IMG/VR virus record: IMGVR_UViG_3300025266_000021
Span: 1 to 36,406 of that record
DNA from: a virus
Direction: 5' to 3' (one strand)
DNA: 36,406 nucleotides
Both the position numbers and the translations under genes were made by a program. The notes beneath the pieces were generated by a model. That model ran no database searches, was not told the DNA's origin, and was given only the letters and a program-made list of their open reading frames with translations. How positions within the stretch are numbered: the first letter of the stretch is position 1; the number at the start of each line of letters is the position of its first letter. Shown in pieces: positions 17,624-25,319 of this stretch.

Positions 17624-20420
17624 CGTCACCCTGCTCCATCTCTGCAAACTTCATCTCTAGCACCCAGTCAGGCGGGAGATTGAAGTCCGTGCCTTTGGTT
17701 AGACGTTTCTTAACGCGCTTGGCTCCTAGCTTTTCTTTCAAGTCATCCACTACGCCTTGGTAGTTTATTTGCTGGTCAACACACCACTCTCGGAACGGCT
17801 TGAGACGCAGGAACAACAACTTGGTATCTGGCTCGTAGCGTGCGACCAACGTACCGCGAGGACTTGCACCAATAGGCACAAGCTCTATTACGTTATCATT
17901 CCTGCCACGCTGATCTTCAGTGCTTTCGATCTTGAGCAGGTTGTTGTAGTTTTCTGACAAGTAGTTGTTCAGTGTTTCAGTGACGGATGACCCTGCATCG
18001 CTGACGTAGTTGCGACGAGAAATCAACTCACTCACAATCCATCTGTACACTAAGGCTACGTCATAGTTTACGAGGCCCAACTTTTTAGCAATCATCAAAC
18101 CAGAGATAATCGCGGCGTTACCGTTCGTCCAGAACCGATGCTCTGGGCCAAGTCCAGCCGCCTTGTCTATGCGTATACGCACAGAGTCTACGATCTTGCG
18201 CACTTCGTCTTTGTTGTTGATGACCCACTGGATGTACTCAATGCCGATATGCCCGTAGTTCGCCTTAAAGTCCTCTATGAGGTGGGCAGTAGCAGTATTG
18301 TCGCCTTTGGTAAAATTCATCATCTTCACGTTTAGCTCAAACATCCGCAGCATCTCTGCTTTCGGCGTTGCCTTATGCCGACCCAAGATTTCCCATGCGC
18401 TCGTGTTACCCGAACTCAGAGCAAGCAGTTGCCAAGGCTTACCCCTAACGCGTTCGGTATTACCACTAGAGGACATGCGGTTTTTCTGTCGCCCACTGGA
18501 TACTTGATAGGTGTAGTCAGACATCTGTTCGCCGTTTACGTTCGTCATCTCATCAGACACCAGCGGGATATTGTGCATCACCTCGCCCCTCAGCATACGA
18601 GCGTTGTGCGTATCCTCTTTGCTGTTCATCAGTTCTTCAGGGCTACCCCAGATACCGATAGCTGCCATCTGTGCAGTTGTTTTACCAACACCCGAACCAC
18701 CATATAGGTGTATAGACATACTGTTGAGTCCTGTGACTGCCATCAGCGGTGAGCCGAAACCAACGCCGACAACGTACTGGTGCAGTTCGTACCCCGGTTT
18801 GTTGTAGAACTCCAACAGCTCAAGGTTCTTCTCGCGCGTACCTTTCGGCTCGAATGCATCTATCAGCCCTGCTGTGGCCGATGAAGACGGGTTAAAGTCT
18901 ACGTCTGTCGCCGTGACTAACTTGTCTCCCAACACAAACGACTCCATAGTATCGTCAGCCCAACCGAATTGGCGATGCGCCTCATCTGCTGTAGTCGTGC
19001 GTTGTAGTTCGTCTACCCATTTTGTTGTATATGTCATTAGTTTATCTAGTGCCTTCCCATGTGCGGTTACGCCTTCCTTAGCCATGCACTTACGAAATTC
19101 CTCACGAGAGGTTACTTGTGCAAGTGGTACGTTAAATTGACGTACGCCATCTCTCGGCAAATGCAGACGAAACACCAATGTCTCGCCCAGTTCAATATCG
19201 TGTAGACGCCTAGTAATGTAGATGTCGTGGTGATAAACAAGGTCTTCTTCTATATCCCCATCAGCATTGCTACTGCGTAGGAACACGCCCCCCGCTGCGC
19301 CACGGAAATAGGGTGCAGGATATTCGGGTATGTCAAATTTTTCAGACTTCTTTACTCCGCCCTTAACAACGGACGCGAGTACTGTCACATCACCATCGGA
19401 CTCTCGAACACGCCTACCCAGCACAATCGGCGATTTGATCTCGCCTTGTAGTGAGCAGTCTTTACAGACGCCTTCGTTTAACTCGTCAAAGCGTGCGCAA
19501 GTATACGGGCCCTTGATCTCATCTAACTTCTTGCGCATAGCTGCTTCGTTGTAGTCGGGGTGTTTGCTAGAAATCTTCTTTGCGGCTACGTCCCCATCTA
19601 TACAAAACTTTGCAATAGATAACCCCGCACGCCACAGCGGTTCGCTGACCTCAGACTGGTGCGTCGCTATAAACCTTAGCTGCTCACAACCACGCCCTTC
19701 AGCGGTCTTCTTTATAATAGTCTTAAAAACATTCTCAGAGTTGTCTGCGTACGCTTCGTAGAGTGCGTCAGTACCTAGATCAAGCGTGGTAACTGGCATC
19801 GTAAGCACACCCAGATTGGACGTAAAATCTTCTAACACCACAGGGTCAGGCATAGAAACGCCAAACAGTTCTACGGGTAGGGGTGGGTCACTCTTGCAGT
19901 TATAAGTACCGGGGACACGTAGGACTTGCGCAAGGTTAGCAGTGACTACGGGGTCAGCACGAAGGCCGTTATCCACACATGCTTGCTTTAGCCGTTGAGC
20001 TTCTACCACCCACTGCTCTGCCGAAACTGCTTCGGTAAGGGGCCAGTACACATGCACCCCGTTTCCGCTGTTGACCATCATAGGTTTAGGCAGGGAAAGC
20101 TTCTTGCAGAAAGCACGTAGGGCGTCCACCGCCGCCTTCTGCGTAGGGTACTCTTTCAACGAGCCAACATCCAAGTCGAGAAATAGAGACTTCAACTCGT
20201 ACGCGTTCTGGGCTTTTCGCCCTGCATTCTTGGTCGGCTCTTTAAATGTACTAAGAGCGAAGTATGTGTTTAATCCTTCCGCAGCATACTTGTTGGCCGC
20301 GCGTTCTACCTCTTCAAGAGTATCGTAGAACTCCTGTATACGGGTATCGTCTTTAGAGGCGAACACGCAGTAGTGGCCTTCACTACTCAGTACCCCCCTT
20401 AAAAATTCTAATGTTTTCAT
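17598..20420 (-). CDS. Primase-helicase: AEP-like primase fused to DUF927-type ATPase
   Basis: Start MKTLEFLRG at 20420 follows GGAG 10 nt upstream; an in-frame ATG at 20480 lies inside a hairpin and lacks a site. In this 940-aa protein, residues about 75-200 look like an archaeo-eukaryotic primase/PrimPol domain: FLDLD (D82, D84), SGNGVHVYW with H123, and an RVPGTYNCK segment. About 290-345 contains a Cys cluster (CARFDELNEGVCKDCSLQ) that could bind zinc or an Fe-S cluster. About 385-760 is a DUF927-like helicase ATPase with Walker A GGSGVGKTT at 574-582 and Walker B-like IPLVSDEMTN. It probably primes and unwinds at the fork, replacing a DnaG/DnaB pair. It is in one operon with the SSB just upstream. 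Confidence 0.85.
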   Translation of the reverse strand: MKTLEFLRGVLSSEGHYCVFASKDDTRIQEFYDTLEEVERAANKYAAEGLNTYFALSTFKEPTKNAGRKAQNAYELKSLFLDLDVGSLKEYPTQKAAVDALRAFCKKLSLPKPMMVNSGNGVHVYWPLTEAVSAEQWVVEAQRLKQACVDNGLRADPVVTANLAQVLRVPGTYNCKSDPPLPVELFGVSMPDPVVLEDFTSNLGVLTMPVTTLDLGTDALYEAYADNSENVFKTIIKKTAEGRGCEQLRFIATHQSEVSEPLWRAGLSIAKFCIDGDVAAKKISSKHPDYNEAAMRKKLDEIKGPYTCARFDELNEGVCKDCSLQGEIKSPIVLGRRVRESDGDVTVLASVVKGGVKKSEKFDIPEYPAPYFRGAAGGVFLRSSNADGDIEEDLVYHHDIYITRRLHDIELGETLVFRLHLPRDGVRQFNVPLAQVTSREEFRKCMAKEGVTAHGKALDKLMTYTTKWVDELQRTTTADEAHRQFGWADDTMESFVLGDKLVTATDVDFNPSSSATAGLIDAFEPKGTREKNLELLEFYNKPGYELHQYVVGVGFGSPLMAVTGLNSMSIHLYGGSGVGKTTAQMAAIGIWGSPEELMNSKEDTHNARMLRGEVMHNIPLVSDEMTNVNGEQMSDYTYQVSSGRQKNRMSSSGNTERVRGKPWQLLALSSGNTSAWEILGRHKATPKAEMLRMFELNVKMMNFTKGDNTATAHLIEDFKANYGHIGIEYIQWVINNKDEVRKIVDSVRIRIDKAAGLGPEHRFWTNGNAAIISGLMIAKKLGLVNYDVALVYRWIVSELISRRNYVSDAGSSVTETLNNYLSENYNNLLKIESTEDQRGRNDNVIELVPIGASPRGTLVARYEPDTKLLFLRLKPFREWCVDQQINYQGVVDDLKEKLGAKRVKKRLTKGTDFNLPPDWVLEMKFAEMEQGDDGPESTKN

Positions 20421-20510
20421 TGTTGCTGCTCCAAAGTGTGCCGTGGTGGGTAGAAAGGACACGAAATCCCACCACGGCAATCTACCGTTAACTAACGACT
20501 ACCTGTTAAG
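20421..20510 (-). promoter_or_regulatory. Leader between SSB and primase-helicase with 12-bp hairpin
   Basis: The 90-base gap holds a perfect 12-bp inverted repeat, TGCCGTGGTGGG at 20439-20450 and CCCACCACGGCA at 20468-20479, with a 17-base loop. A weaker stem, ACGACTA/TAGTCGT (20495-20501 and 20512-20518), overlaps the SSB stop. Neither is followed by a T-run on the minus strand. In a block where most genes overlap, this is one of the few structured gaps. It may lower primase expression relative to SSB by RNA folding or processing, or block an alternative start. Confidence 0.7.
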
Positions 20511-21212
20511 TTAGTCGTCCCAATCGTCAACGATAGATGAAAGGTCCGCCTCTTCAGTAGAGGGAGCAGCCTCTTTCTTCTTGGCGACCTTTTTCGGTGT
20601 AGGCACTTCGTCTACTTCAGCAGGGGCAGACTCAACTACATCCCCAAATATAGCAGACGGGTCATCCTCGTCGAGAGAAAAACCTTCTTGCGTATCAAAC
20701 GGAGAATGTTGTTTCTTCACCGCTAGAGCTATAACCTGCACAGCTTTTATCCGTAGTGATACACCATGAGAAGTCATGTTGTACGGTACAAGAGCCACTG
20801 CTATATTTACAGTACTGCCATGCGTGAGTTCAAAGTCAGAGGGTAGTTTTCTGTTCTTTGAGTCAACGTGTAGGGGCTTATCGGTAACCGTACCAGAGTA
20901 CTGACCCTTTAGTTGAGCAGAGCCAATGTACATACCATCTGCATCCCTTTCAAACACTTCGGTATGCTTCGGCATTTCAGGCCAGCTTGATTGGGCTGCT
21001 TCCTTGTATGCAGCTTTCATGGCGTTATACAATTCTTTTGCCTGTGCATCGTTCATACGAAACTTCGTATCGTACTTTGCATTCTCTTCGGTAGGACCAC
21101 AAGGCACTGTCTTTCCGTTAGGAAGAACGCTCCTATCAAATTTATAGGTCTGATTAAGACGCGGGTAATGAGCTTCGACGCCTTTGATTAGCATTGGTTT
21201 GGCTGCTGCCAT
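20511..21212 (-). CDS. Single-stranded DNA-binding protein (DUF2815/T7 gp2.5-like)
   Basis: This 233-aa protein has the pattern of phage gp2.5/DUF2815 SSBs: a beta-rich N-terminal OB-type region (about 1-175, containing VEAHYPRLNQTYKF and LKGQYSGTVTDKPLHV), then a Lys/Ala/Glu-rich linker (about 200-222), and a strongly acidic C-terminal tail ending DDWDD. The aromatic, acidic tail is the hallmark of SSBs that recruit polymerase and helicase. Its start overlaps the previous stop (TAATG). It lies directly before the primase-helicase, as expected for the replication module. Confidence 0.8.
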   Translation of the reverse strand: MAAAKPMLIKGVEAHYPRLNQTYKFDRSVLPNGKTVPCGPTEENAKYDTKFRMNDAQAKELYNAMKAAYKEAAQSSWPEMPKHTEVFERDADGMYIGSAQLKGQYSGTVTDKPLHVDSKNRKLPSDFELTHGSTVNIAVALVPYNMTSHGVSLRIKAVQVIALAVKKQHSPFDTQEGFSLDEDDPSAIFGDVVESAPAEVDEVPTPKKVAKKKEAAPSTEEADLSSIVDDWDD

Positions 21213-21934
21213 TAGTCTTCTCCTTTGTTATATTCAAAACCGCTTACTTCTGTAAACGGAGAGTTGTCCCTTGCGGTTTCTAATTGAACCGTCATGGTCT
21301 GTAACGCAGCCATGCTTGCCGCACGGCTACCTTTCTGTTCGAGCGCCTTCTTGAGTTCTTGTTCGTTGAGCGCACGGACAGCTTTAAAAAACAGTTTAGG
21401 TGTTTCAGACCCCTCATCAAAACGTACCTGTGTAACCACCGATAGTGATGAAGCTTTATGCCTATGTAGGTACTTAGAGTAGCCTTGCATAGCCATATCA
21501 CCTTTTTGATCTTTGCCAAAAATAGATGTAGCGGGGATACGCATCTGATAAACTGTATCCATCTGCCCTTCCAATACGACCGCCAGACGTTGCGAATACC
21601 TGCAAGCGCGGCCCCCACCGCTGCTTGAACCTTTGATGTTATGTTGGCAGTCCATACAGCGAGTAGCTTGCTTTTGGTCTGTCGGAACATCATTGGATGG
21701 TATCTGCGTATCTGGTGACCAACATGTCGGGGCAGATGGGTTTGCTGGATCGTACATACCTTCATAGTAAGTACGGGCCAGCTTTGCGGCGTTTACTATA
21801 ATTACATTCAATGGACCATCACTTACGTTGACGTACTCGCCGTCAACGGATTGGCGAAAACGCCTACCCCCCAAGGTGATTTGGTTTAAACCAGACCCAT
21901 CAATATAGTTATTGTCAACCGCCGTAACTGGCAT
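21212..21934 (-). CDS. Cys4 hypothetical DNA-metabolism protein (240 aa)
   Basis: C71-W, C93-x2-C96 and C111 form a likely zinc site in the pattern CW-(21)-C-x2-C-(14)-C, with a Gly/Ser-rich loop (SSSGGGRAC) before the last Cys. This layout recurs in hypothetical proteins coded next to SSBs or recombination genes in many phages. I recall the pattern but know no proven function. The C-terminal half is helical, with ALNEQELKKALEQKGSRAAS. TAATG overlaps join it to the HTH protein before it and the SSB after it, so a role in ssDNA handling is inferred. Confidence 0.7.
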   Translation of the reverse strand: MPVTAVDNNYIDGSGLNQITLGGRRFRQSVDGEYVNVSDGPLNVIIVNAAKLARTYYEGMYDPANPSAPTCWSPDTQIPSNDVPTDQKQATRCMDCQHNIKGSSSGGGRACRYSQRLAVVLEGQMDTVYQMRIPATSIFGKDQKGDMAMQGYSKYLHRHKASSLSVVTQVRFDEGSETPKLFFKAVRALNEQELKKALEQKGSRAASMAALQTMTVQLETARDNSPFTEVSGFEYNKGED

Positions 21935-22140
21935 TAGTTTTTCCGCTTCTTCGGTTTCTTAGCATTGGTCACCGAAGCCTCTACCTCGTCGAGCCTAAAT
22001 CTGTAGACTTCTCCGATTTTGATGTAGCTGCTTTCAGGTATTAGTCCCTTACGCATCCAAGTACGGATGGTTGTTACAGATACTCTGAAGTACCCTGCAA
22101 CTTCCCTAATGTTCGAGTAAGGTGTTTCAGTGGTAAGCAT
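21934..22140 (-). CDS. Excisionase/MerR-type helix-turn-helix protein
   Basis: This 68-aa protein carries a winged HTH of the HTH_17 (excisionase) kind: NIREVAGYFRVSVTTIRTWM, the turn-wing GLIPESSYIKIGEVYRFRLD, then a basic tail (KKPKKRKN). The ribosome-binding site AAGGAAAA lies in the end of the preceding gene. It is the best candidate in the window for a small phage DNA-binding regulator, and could bind one of the repeat families described below. No integrase is visible here, so the name excisionase describes the fold only. Confidence 0.8.
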   Translation of the reverse strand: MLTTETPYSNIREVAGYFRVSVTTIRTWMRKGLIPESSYIKIGEVYRFRLDEVEASVTNAKKPKKRKN

Positions 22141-22141
22141 T

Positions 22142-22531
22142 TCATTTTTTCCTTACAGAGATAACGTACTCCGAATCCACATTTAGCCCCGCAGGTAGCA
22201 AGTCAGGGTTCTCTTCTATGAATTGACGTACATTGGTTTGGTTGAGACGCTTTTCAAAAAAGTCAGGAAGGTTGTGGTCCATAATAAACGAGTGCATAGA
22301 CTCCCAGTCACTTGTCCAGTACCGCTGCTTAACAGTACGATAGAACAAACCTGATCCCGTACGCACGCTGTCTACTCCTTGATCTTTGCAGTAGTCCAGC
22401 AAAGCTCTTTTGATTTTGTCTTGCTGTTCAGAAAGAACACCATCTTCTTCTTTGAACTTGGCCGATACTTGTGTACGCTTTTCGCGTATCTTTGTGTAAG
22501 CACTAACAAGTTTTTCAACAGGTATTGTCAT
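22142..22531 (-). CDS. Hypothetical protein (129 aa), first gene of the SSB/primase operon
   Basis: GGAGAACAGCT precedes the ATG, and a good promoter lies 43 bases upstream. The first 50 residues are a charged helix (KLVSAYTKIREKRTQVSAKF). The remainder contains FYRTVKQRYWTSDWESMHSF and then NQTNVRQFIEENPDLLP, a pattern I recall from conserved hypothetical proteins of marine phages in replication modules. There is no catalytic signature. The coiled N-terminus recalls Gam-like or host-nuclease inhibitor proteins, but that is only a possibility. Confidence 0.7.
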   Translation of the reverse strand: MTIPVEKLVSAYTKIREKRTQVSAKFKEEDGVLSEQQDKIKRALLDYCKDQGVDSVRTGSGLFYRTVKQRYWTSDWESMHSFIMDHNLPDFFEKRLNQTNVRQFIEENPDLLPAGLNVDSEYVISVRKK

Positions 22532-22560
22532 AGCTGTTCTCCATTTTATACGCGCATTAC

Positions 22561-22600
22561 TGACATATAGTGTCTTATACTGTCTTATGGTGACTAGTCA
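22561..22600 (-). repeat. Four phased 10-bp elements overlapping the operon promoter
   Basis: On the plus strand the units are TGACATATAG, TGTCTTATAC, TGTCTTATGG and TGACTAGTCA, in exact 10-bp register. They share the shape TGWCNTATRS with elements at 34749-34788 and 36204-36213. On the minus strand they cover the -10 and -35 boxes of the promoter for the 22531 gene. One helical turn per unit places all copies on the same DNA face, as expected for cooperative protein binding, here in a repressor-like position. Confidence 0.65.
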
Positions 22601-22601
22601 A
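22574..22601 (-). promoter_or_regulatory. Sigma70-type promoter for the SSB/primase operon
   Basis: On the minus strand TTGACT (22601-22596), a 16-base spacer and TATAAG (22579-22574) each match the consensus at five of six positions. The start of transcription would be near 22567, giving a 35-base leader to the ATG at 22531. The -35 box overlaps the stop of the SNF2 helicase gene, so the operon can be switched separately from the genes upstream. Confidence 0.7.
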
Positions 22602-24129
22602 GCACTTCGTTGTATAAATCTATCATAGCTGTATGTATGTTAATACGCTCGTCCAACATGCGATAAATTCGTTTCTCCGCAGGAGACCCAGCTAATTGTA
22701 TTATAGTACATTTATGCTTCTGACCTGCGCGATGAATACGTGCGTTGGCTTGTGCGTAGGTCTCAAGGGAAGACGTTGGTCCCCACCATACGATTGTGTT
22801 AGCCGCCGTAAGCGTTACGCCATGCGCCGCTGATTGTGGCTGGATGACCAGCACTCTCGGATCAGGGTCGCTTTGGAACCTACGAAAAATATCAGTACGT
22901 TTAGATGCAGAGACATCTCCTCGTATGACCTCGGTAGTAACGCCGTCTTTTCGCAGCTTGCTTGTCAACATATCTATCGTGTGCCTAAACGGAACAAACA
23001 CTAAAACCTTTTGACTGCTCTCGTCGATTGTTTCTTTAAGGACTTTGTATCGGTTTTTAATATCGAACTCTACCGAATCACCGTCGTCGGTGTAAACTGC
23101 CCCCGCGCTGATCTGAAGTAGCTTGTTCATACTGATTGCAGCGTTAGCGGCTGTTACAGACTCGCCAGCTACTTCCATAATCATCTTCTTGCGAAGGGTA
23201 TCATAATACTTCTTCTGCTGTGCGGTCATCTCGACAAAGCGTTTGGTGTAGACCATATCAGGCAGGTCTAAGCATTCGTCTTTGGTAAACCTGATCGCAG
23301 GTTGCAACGCTCGGAACACCGTATCCTTGGAGTTTTCTTTTGGTTTGTAGCTAAATTGAGTTACCTTCCACATTACCATATCACGCCATGATCCAAAGAA
23401 CCTCGGCACCGCCATAGGGTTTACCAACTTGGCTAGTCCATAAGCATCAACTGGACTTTGTGCGGCGGGAGTACCCGTCATCATCCATAACCAATCGTCC
23501 TCGCCGATTAGTTTGTTCAGTGTCTTCCATCGTTTAGTCTGCGCGTTTTTGTAGTGGGTTGCTTCGTCAACAATAAACAGATCAAAACCACCCTTAGCAA
23601 TCTCTTCGCTAACGACTTCGACACCATCATAGTTAATAATTACAAACTCTGCCCCGCTGTTGATGATCTTCTTACGCTTCTCTTTGCTACCGTGAGCAAC
23701 ATCTACCGTGCGGTGCATGGCAAAAGAAAACAAGTCTGCACGCCATGCGCTATCCATTATAGATAGCGGGCAGATTACTAACGCACGTTTAATCTTACCT
23801 TGAGACATAAGATAGTCTGCCGCCCAGATAGCCGATGCGGTTTTGCCTGTACCCTGCTCGTTAAAGCAGAACGACTTCTTGTTCATAGTCATAAAAGACG
23901 AGGTGTCTTTCTGATGATCGAAGGGTCTATACTGTCCCGGCCAACTGTATCGTTTAGTTATAGGTGACGGTACGTTTATATTTAACCCTCGTAGGGTATG
24001 AGCTTCTTCTAAGCCCCAGTTAACGACGACTTTGTTCATTGGTAATTCCTTACTTTTAGGGATTACTGCTGTGATCTGTTTAGGGTTACGAACCTTCAGC
24101 AGTATTGCTTTATCCCGTAGAATCTTCAT
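22594..24129 (-). CDS. SNF2-family DNA helicase/translocase
   Basis: This 511-aa protein has all key SNF2 motifs: motif I EQGTGKT (91-97), motif Ia-like VICPLSIMDSAW, motif II VDEAT (187-191), motif III TGTP (218-221), and motif VI Q460-x3-R464-x2-R467-x-GQ470. Arg/Lys-rich surface loops fit a DNA translocase. GGAGAACAAC precedes the ATG, and the 15-bp palindrome lies 13 bases before it. Phage SNF2 proteins are thought to assist replication, recombination or removal of bound proteins; the exact job here is unknown. No DnaB-like helicase is seen, so this and the DUF927-type enzyme are the two helicases of the module. Confidence 0.9.
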   Translation of the reverse strand: MKILRDKAILLKVRNPKQITAVIPKSKELPMNKVVVNWGLEEAHTLRGLNINVPSPITKRYSWPGQYRPFDHQKDTSSFMTMNKKSFCFNEQGTGKTASAIWAADYLMSQGKIKRALVICPLSIMDSAWRADLFSFAMHRTVDVAHGSKEKRKKIINSGAEFVIINYDGVEVVSEEIAKGGFDLFIVDEATHYKNAQTKRWKTLNKLIGEDDWLWMMTGTPAAQSPVDAYGLAKLVNPMAVPRFFGSWRDMVMWKVTQFSYKPKENSKDTVFRALQPAIRFTKDECLDLPDMVYTKRFVEMTAQQKKYYDTLRKKMIMEVAGESVTAANAAISMNKLLQISAGAVYTDDGDSVEFDIKNRYKVLKETIDESSQKVLVFVPFRHTIDMLTSKLRKDGVTTEVIRGDVSASKRTDIFRRFQSDPDPRVLVIQPQSAAHGVTLTAANTIVWWGPTSSLETYAQANARIHRAGQKHKCTIIQLAGSPAEKRIYRMLDERINIHTAMIDLYNEVLD

Positions 24130-24142
24130 GTTGTTCTCCGTA

Positions 24143-24157
24143 GTAGTGAGTCACTAC
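24143..24157. repeat. 15-bp palindrome, copy 1 (perfect)
   Basis: GTAGTGAGTCACTAC, at the junction of the HNH-like gene and the SNF2 helicase gene. It contains the TAG stop of the former and lies just before the GGAGAACAAC site of the latter. Confidence 0.95.
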
Positions 24158-24441
24158 TTTTTTTTCTTTGGGCTACTTATAGCACCGCCAGCCGCGCGGT
24201 TTTTCTTTTTGCTTTGGACGGATACACCATCCTTGTTAGTCCCACCTTTACTTAGCGGTTTCTTGTGAGCGATATCCTTGCCTTCCCGCTTGTCGGCTTT
24301 GCCATTCTTGTTGGCATCTTTGCCTGTCTTATCCATTTTGCGCCTAGCTTTCTGGCGTTCCATGCGATTTTTGTGTTCGCCACGTTCTACCTGTTGGTCG
24401 TACTCTTTCTTGTACGGGCGTTTCTTGTTTTTGTATGGCAT
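24154..24441 (-). CDS. Very basic small protein with degenerate HNH motif
   Basis: This 95-aa protein has about 40 Lys and Arg residues. The C-terminal part GKDIAHKKPLSKGGTNKDGV followed by SKKKNR mirrors the HNH core 'dvDHi.PLskGGtn...N....NR': the central His and the GGTN turn are kept, while the usual Asp before the His is Ala and the second Asn is Asp. It could be an HNH nuclease with altered residues or a DNA-binding relative that has lost activity. TGATG couples it to the RecB-like nuclease gene upstream. Its TAG stop lies inside the 15-bp palindrome. Confidence 0.65.
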   Translation of the reverse strand: MPYKNKKRPYKKEYDQQVERGEHKNRMERQKARRKMDKTGKDANKNGKADKREGKDIAHKKPLSKGGTNKDGVSVQSKKKNRAAGGAISSPKKKK

Positions 24442-25115
24442 CAGCTTGCTCCGTTATGAGGACATTCAATTACTTGGCAGTGGCGTCTGCAAAGTCCTGA
24501 CGGGCGGGGGTTCCACACATCTACTTCAAACGCTTTCTCTAGTTTAGCATAGTTCGACAACCATTTGCTCCAAAGAACTTGCTGTAAGTCAATTTCATAT
24601 TCTGCTTTGACAAGGCTCTTAGCTATTACAAAGAGTAGCCCTGCTTTTAGATTAGTAACCTTTGGGTAATGCTTAAATATTGTAAGTGCCATCAACTCAA
24701 GCTGTCCCTTGTCGGCGTACTTGGCAGACTTTCCTGTCTTGTAGTCTATGATCCAACCCGTACCAGTATCCTCGTCTATGATTGCAAGGTCAACAATACC
24801 TCGAAACCAAACATCTTTGGCAAAGAAGCTGCACGGTTCTAGGTCAGCGGTCAACCCTAGCTTCTGCTCGACGATCTTCTTACCTTTCTTACGGTTCAAA
24901 GAATCGAGTGTCGGCTTTATGAAACCAAACTTAGCAGGGATAGGCGTGCCCTCACCTATGTATTTCTCACACGCCTTGTGAAAATCACTACCATAGCGCA
25001 TGGCCTCAGTCGGTCTAAACGGATACTGCTTGAGTACCTTTTCGTGGTAGAATTGTTTAGGGCATTGCTCGAATGCTTTGATCCGACTGAATGACCATGG
25101 CCCTGCTTTACTCAT
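24441..25115 (-). CDS. RecB/Cas4-like PD-(D/E)XK exonuclease with Fe-S-type cysteines
   Basis: This 224-aa protein has the RecB-family nuclease motifs: SFSRIKAFEQCP at 8-19, GSDFHKACE (H46), GIVDL (D109), DYKTGK (D124, K126) and QLELMAL (Q138). C18 near the N-terminus and C209, C213 and C218 at the C-terminus reproduce the four-cysteine layout that holds a 4Fe-4S cluster in AddB- and Cas4-type nucleases. It probably resects DNA ends during phage recombination or replication. No CRISPR array or other Cas gene is present, so a Cas4 role in spacer capture is not supported. Confidence 0.85.
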   Translation of the reverse strand: MSKAGPWSFSRIKAFEQCPKQFYHEKVLKQYPFRPTEAMRYGSDFHKACEKYIGEGTPIPAKFGFIKPTLDSLNRKKGKKIVEQKLGLTADLEPCSFFAKDVWFRGIVDLAIIDEDTGTGWIIDYKTGKSAKYADKGQLELMALTIFKHYPKVTNLKAGLLFVIAKSLVKAEYEIDLQQVLWSKWLSNYAKLEKAFEVDVWNPRPSGLCRRHCQVIECPHNGAS

Positions 25116-25118
25116 TTT

Positions 25119-25319
25119 CTACTGCCCAACAATGCTTATTGACGAGTCGAGAATATCTACTGCAGCGGTTAGTTCTTCAATAGACGCACCGATCATAGCT
25201 AGGAGAACCCGATCAGGCCCGAGGCCGGTCTCGCGACACACCTCCTCCATAACTTTTATACGGCTAACAGTGCTCTCAAACAACGCTGTGTCTATGTATT
25301 TTCTACGCCTATTTATCAT
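25119..25319 (-). CDS. Small hypothetical helical protein (66 aa)
   Basis: It starts with ATGA overlap to the polymerase stop and has GGGGAT upstream. The product is helical: a basic head (MINRRRKYIDTALF), a central KVMEEVCRETGLGPDRVLLA and an acidic C-terminus. The central part could be a short HTH-like pair of helices, but no family is recognised. It sits between DNA polymerase and the RecB-like nuclease, so a replication accessory role is possible. Confidence 0.65.
   Translation of the reverse strand: MINRRRKYIDTALFESTVSRIKVMEEVCRETGLGPDRVLLAMIGASIEELTAAVDILDSSISIVGQ

Noticed and set aside
21934-22140. Evidence of lysogeny from the excisionase-like protein
   Set aside because: The fold is shared by many small regulators; no integrase, attachment site or repressor is visible in this window.
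24441-25115. CRISPR-linked Cas4
   Set aside because: No CRISPR array or other cas genes are in the window. The nuclease fits a phage recombination role.
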